A stretch of 5,429 nt of DNA from Bacteroidetes bacterium QS_8_68_15 (GTDB taxonomy: Bacteria; Bacteroidota; Rhodothermia; Rhodothermales; Salinibacteraceae), in NCBI GenBank assembly GCA_003023245.1, contig PXTR01000146.1, positions 1 through 5,429 on the forward strand, given 5' to 3'. The position numbers and the translations under genes were made by a program. Each line of letters begins with the position of its first letter. The first letter of the stretch is position 1. This document shows positions 5,319 through 5,429 of the stretch, in pieces. Under the pieces are notes generated by a model, which searched no databases, was not told the DNA's origin, and saw only the letters and a list, made by a program, of their open reading frames with translations.

Positions 5319-5429
5319 TACAGATACAATAGCGACGCGATCAGAAAGTAGACGGTGAGGCCGAGGATGTCGTTGAGCGTCGTCACGAACGGCCCGATGG
5401 CACTGGCCGGGTCGATGCCGAGGGCCTGG
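5318..5429 (-). CDS. mgtE: C-terminus of an MgtE-type magnesium transporter (partial)
   Basis: The minus strand from the window edge to TAG at 5318-5320 encodes 36 residues: QALGIDPASAIGPFVTTL, then NDILGLTVYFLIASLLYL. The pattern LGIDPAxxxGPFVTTLxD followed by a hydrophobic helix is the conserved end of the MgtE transmembrane domain. In that family the Asp of this last helix lines the magnesium pore; here the candidate is the Asp in TLNDILG. The full protein is an inner-membrane Mg2+ channel gated by cytoplasmic N and CBS domains, all of which lie outside the window. The gene converges on the pncA-like gene with 70 bases between the stops. Confidence 0.9.
   Translation of the reverse strand, partial: QALGIDPASAIGPFVTTLNDILGLTVYFLIASLLYL

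Overview
This window looks like a GC-rich chromosomal segment of a halophilic Bacteroidota/Rhodothermota bacterium, close to Salinibacter and relatives. Three things point there. The LDH-like malate dehydrogenase resembles, from memory, the Salinibacter ruber enzyme along its length. The proteins are strongly acidic: MDH has about 52 Asp+Glu against 23 Lys+Arg, as in salt-in organisms. The gene starts have no visible Shine-Dalgarno sequence. The taxonomic call is an inference from remembered family sequences, not from a search.

Layout, left to right. At 1-101 is the 3' end of a plus-strand gene with a glycine-zipper-like hydrophobic tail. It converges on the malate dehydrogenase gene (minus, 195-1154), with a hairpin at 129-164 between them. 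Upstream of mdh, on the same strand, is a GMC-family flavin oxidoreductase (minus, 1407-2781). It is split between two reading frames, is shorter than the family in several places and lacks the catalytic residues; I call it a pseudogene. Its transcript appears to be closed by a clear intrinsic terminator (1244-1265) in front of mdh. Further upstream is an intact class 3 aldehyde dehydrogenase (minus, 2927-4444), also followed by a terminator-like hairpin. A 230-base divergent intergenic region (4445-4674) carries a tandem repeat and a 12-base perfect palindrome. It leads into a nicotinamidase-type gene (plus, 4675-5247) that lacks the metal-binding segment of the family. The window closes with the 3' end of an MgtE-type magnesium transporter (minus, 5318-5429), convergent with the nicotinamidase gene across a 64-base inverted repeat.

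How the genes fit together. GMC oxidoreductase plus aldehyde dehydrogenase is a familiar pairing (alcohol to aldehyde to acid). Here the first enzyme seems dead and the second intact. MDH is a TCA-cycle housekeeping enzyme with its own terminator and probably its own promoter. Nicotinamidase would feed NAD salvage, but its missing metal site makes the activity doubtful.

No obviously new multi-gene system is present. The points most worth following are the focal loss of key segments in two of the five main genes, a C-rich leader shared by the mdh and GMC starts, and the repeat and palindrome ahead of the nicotinamidase gene.
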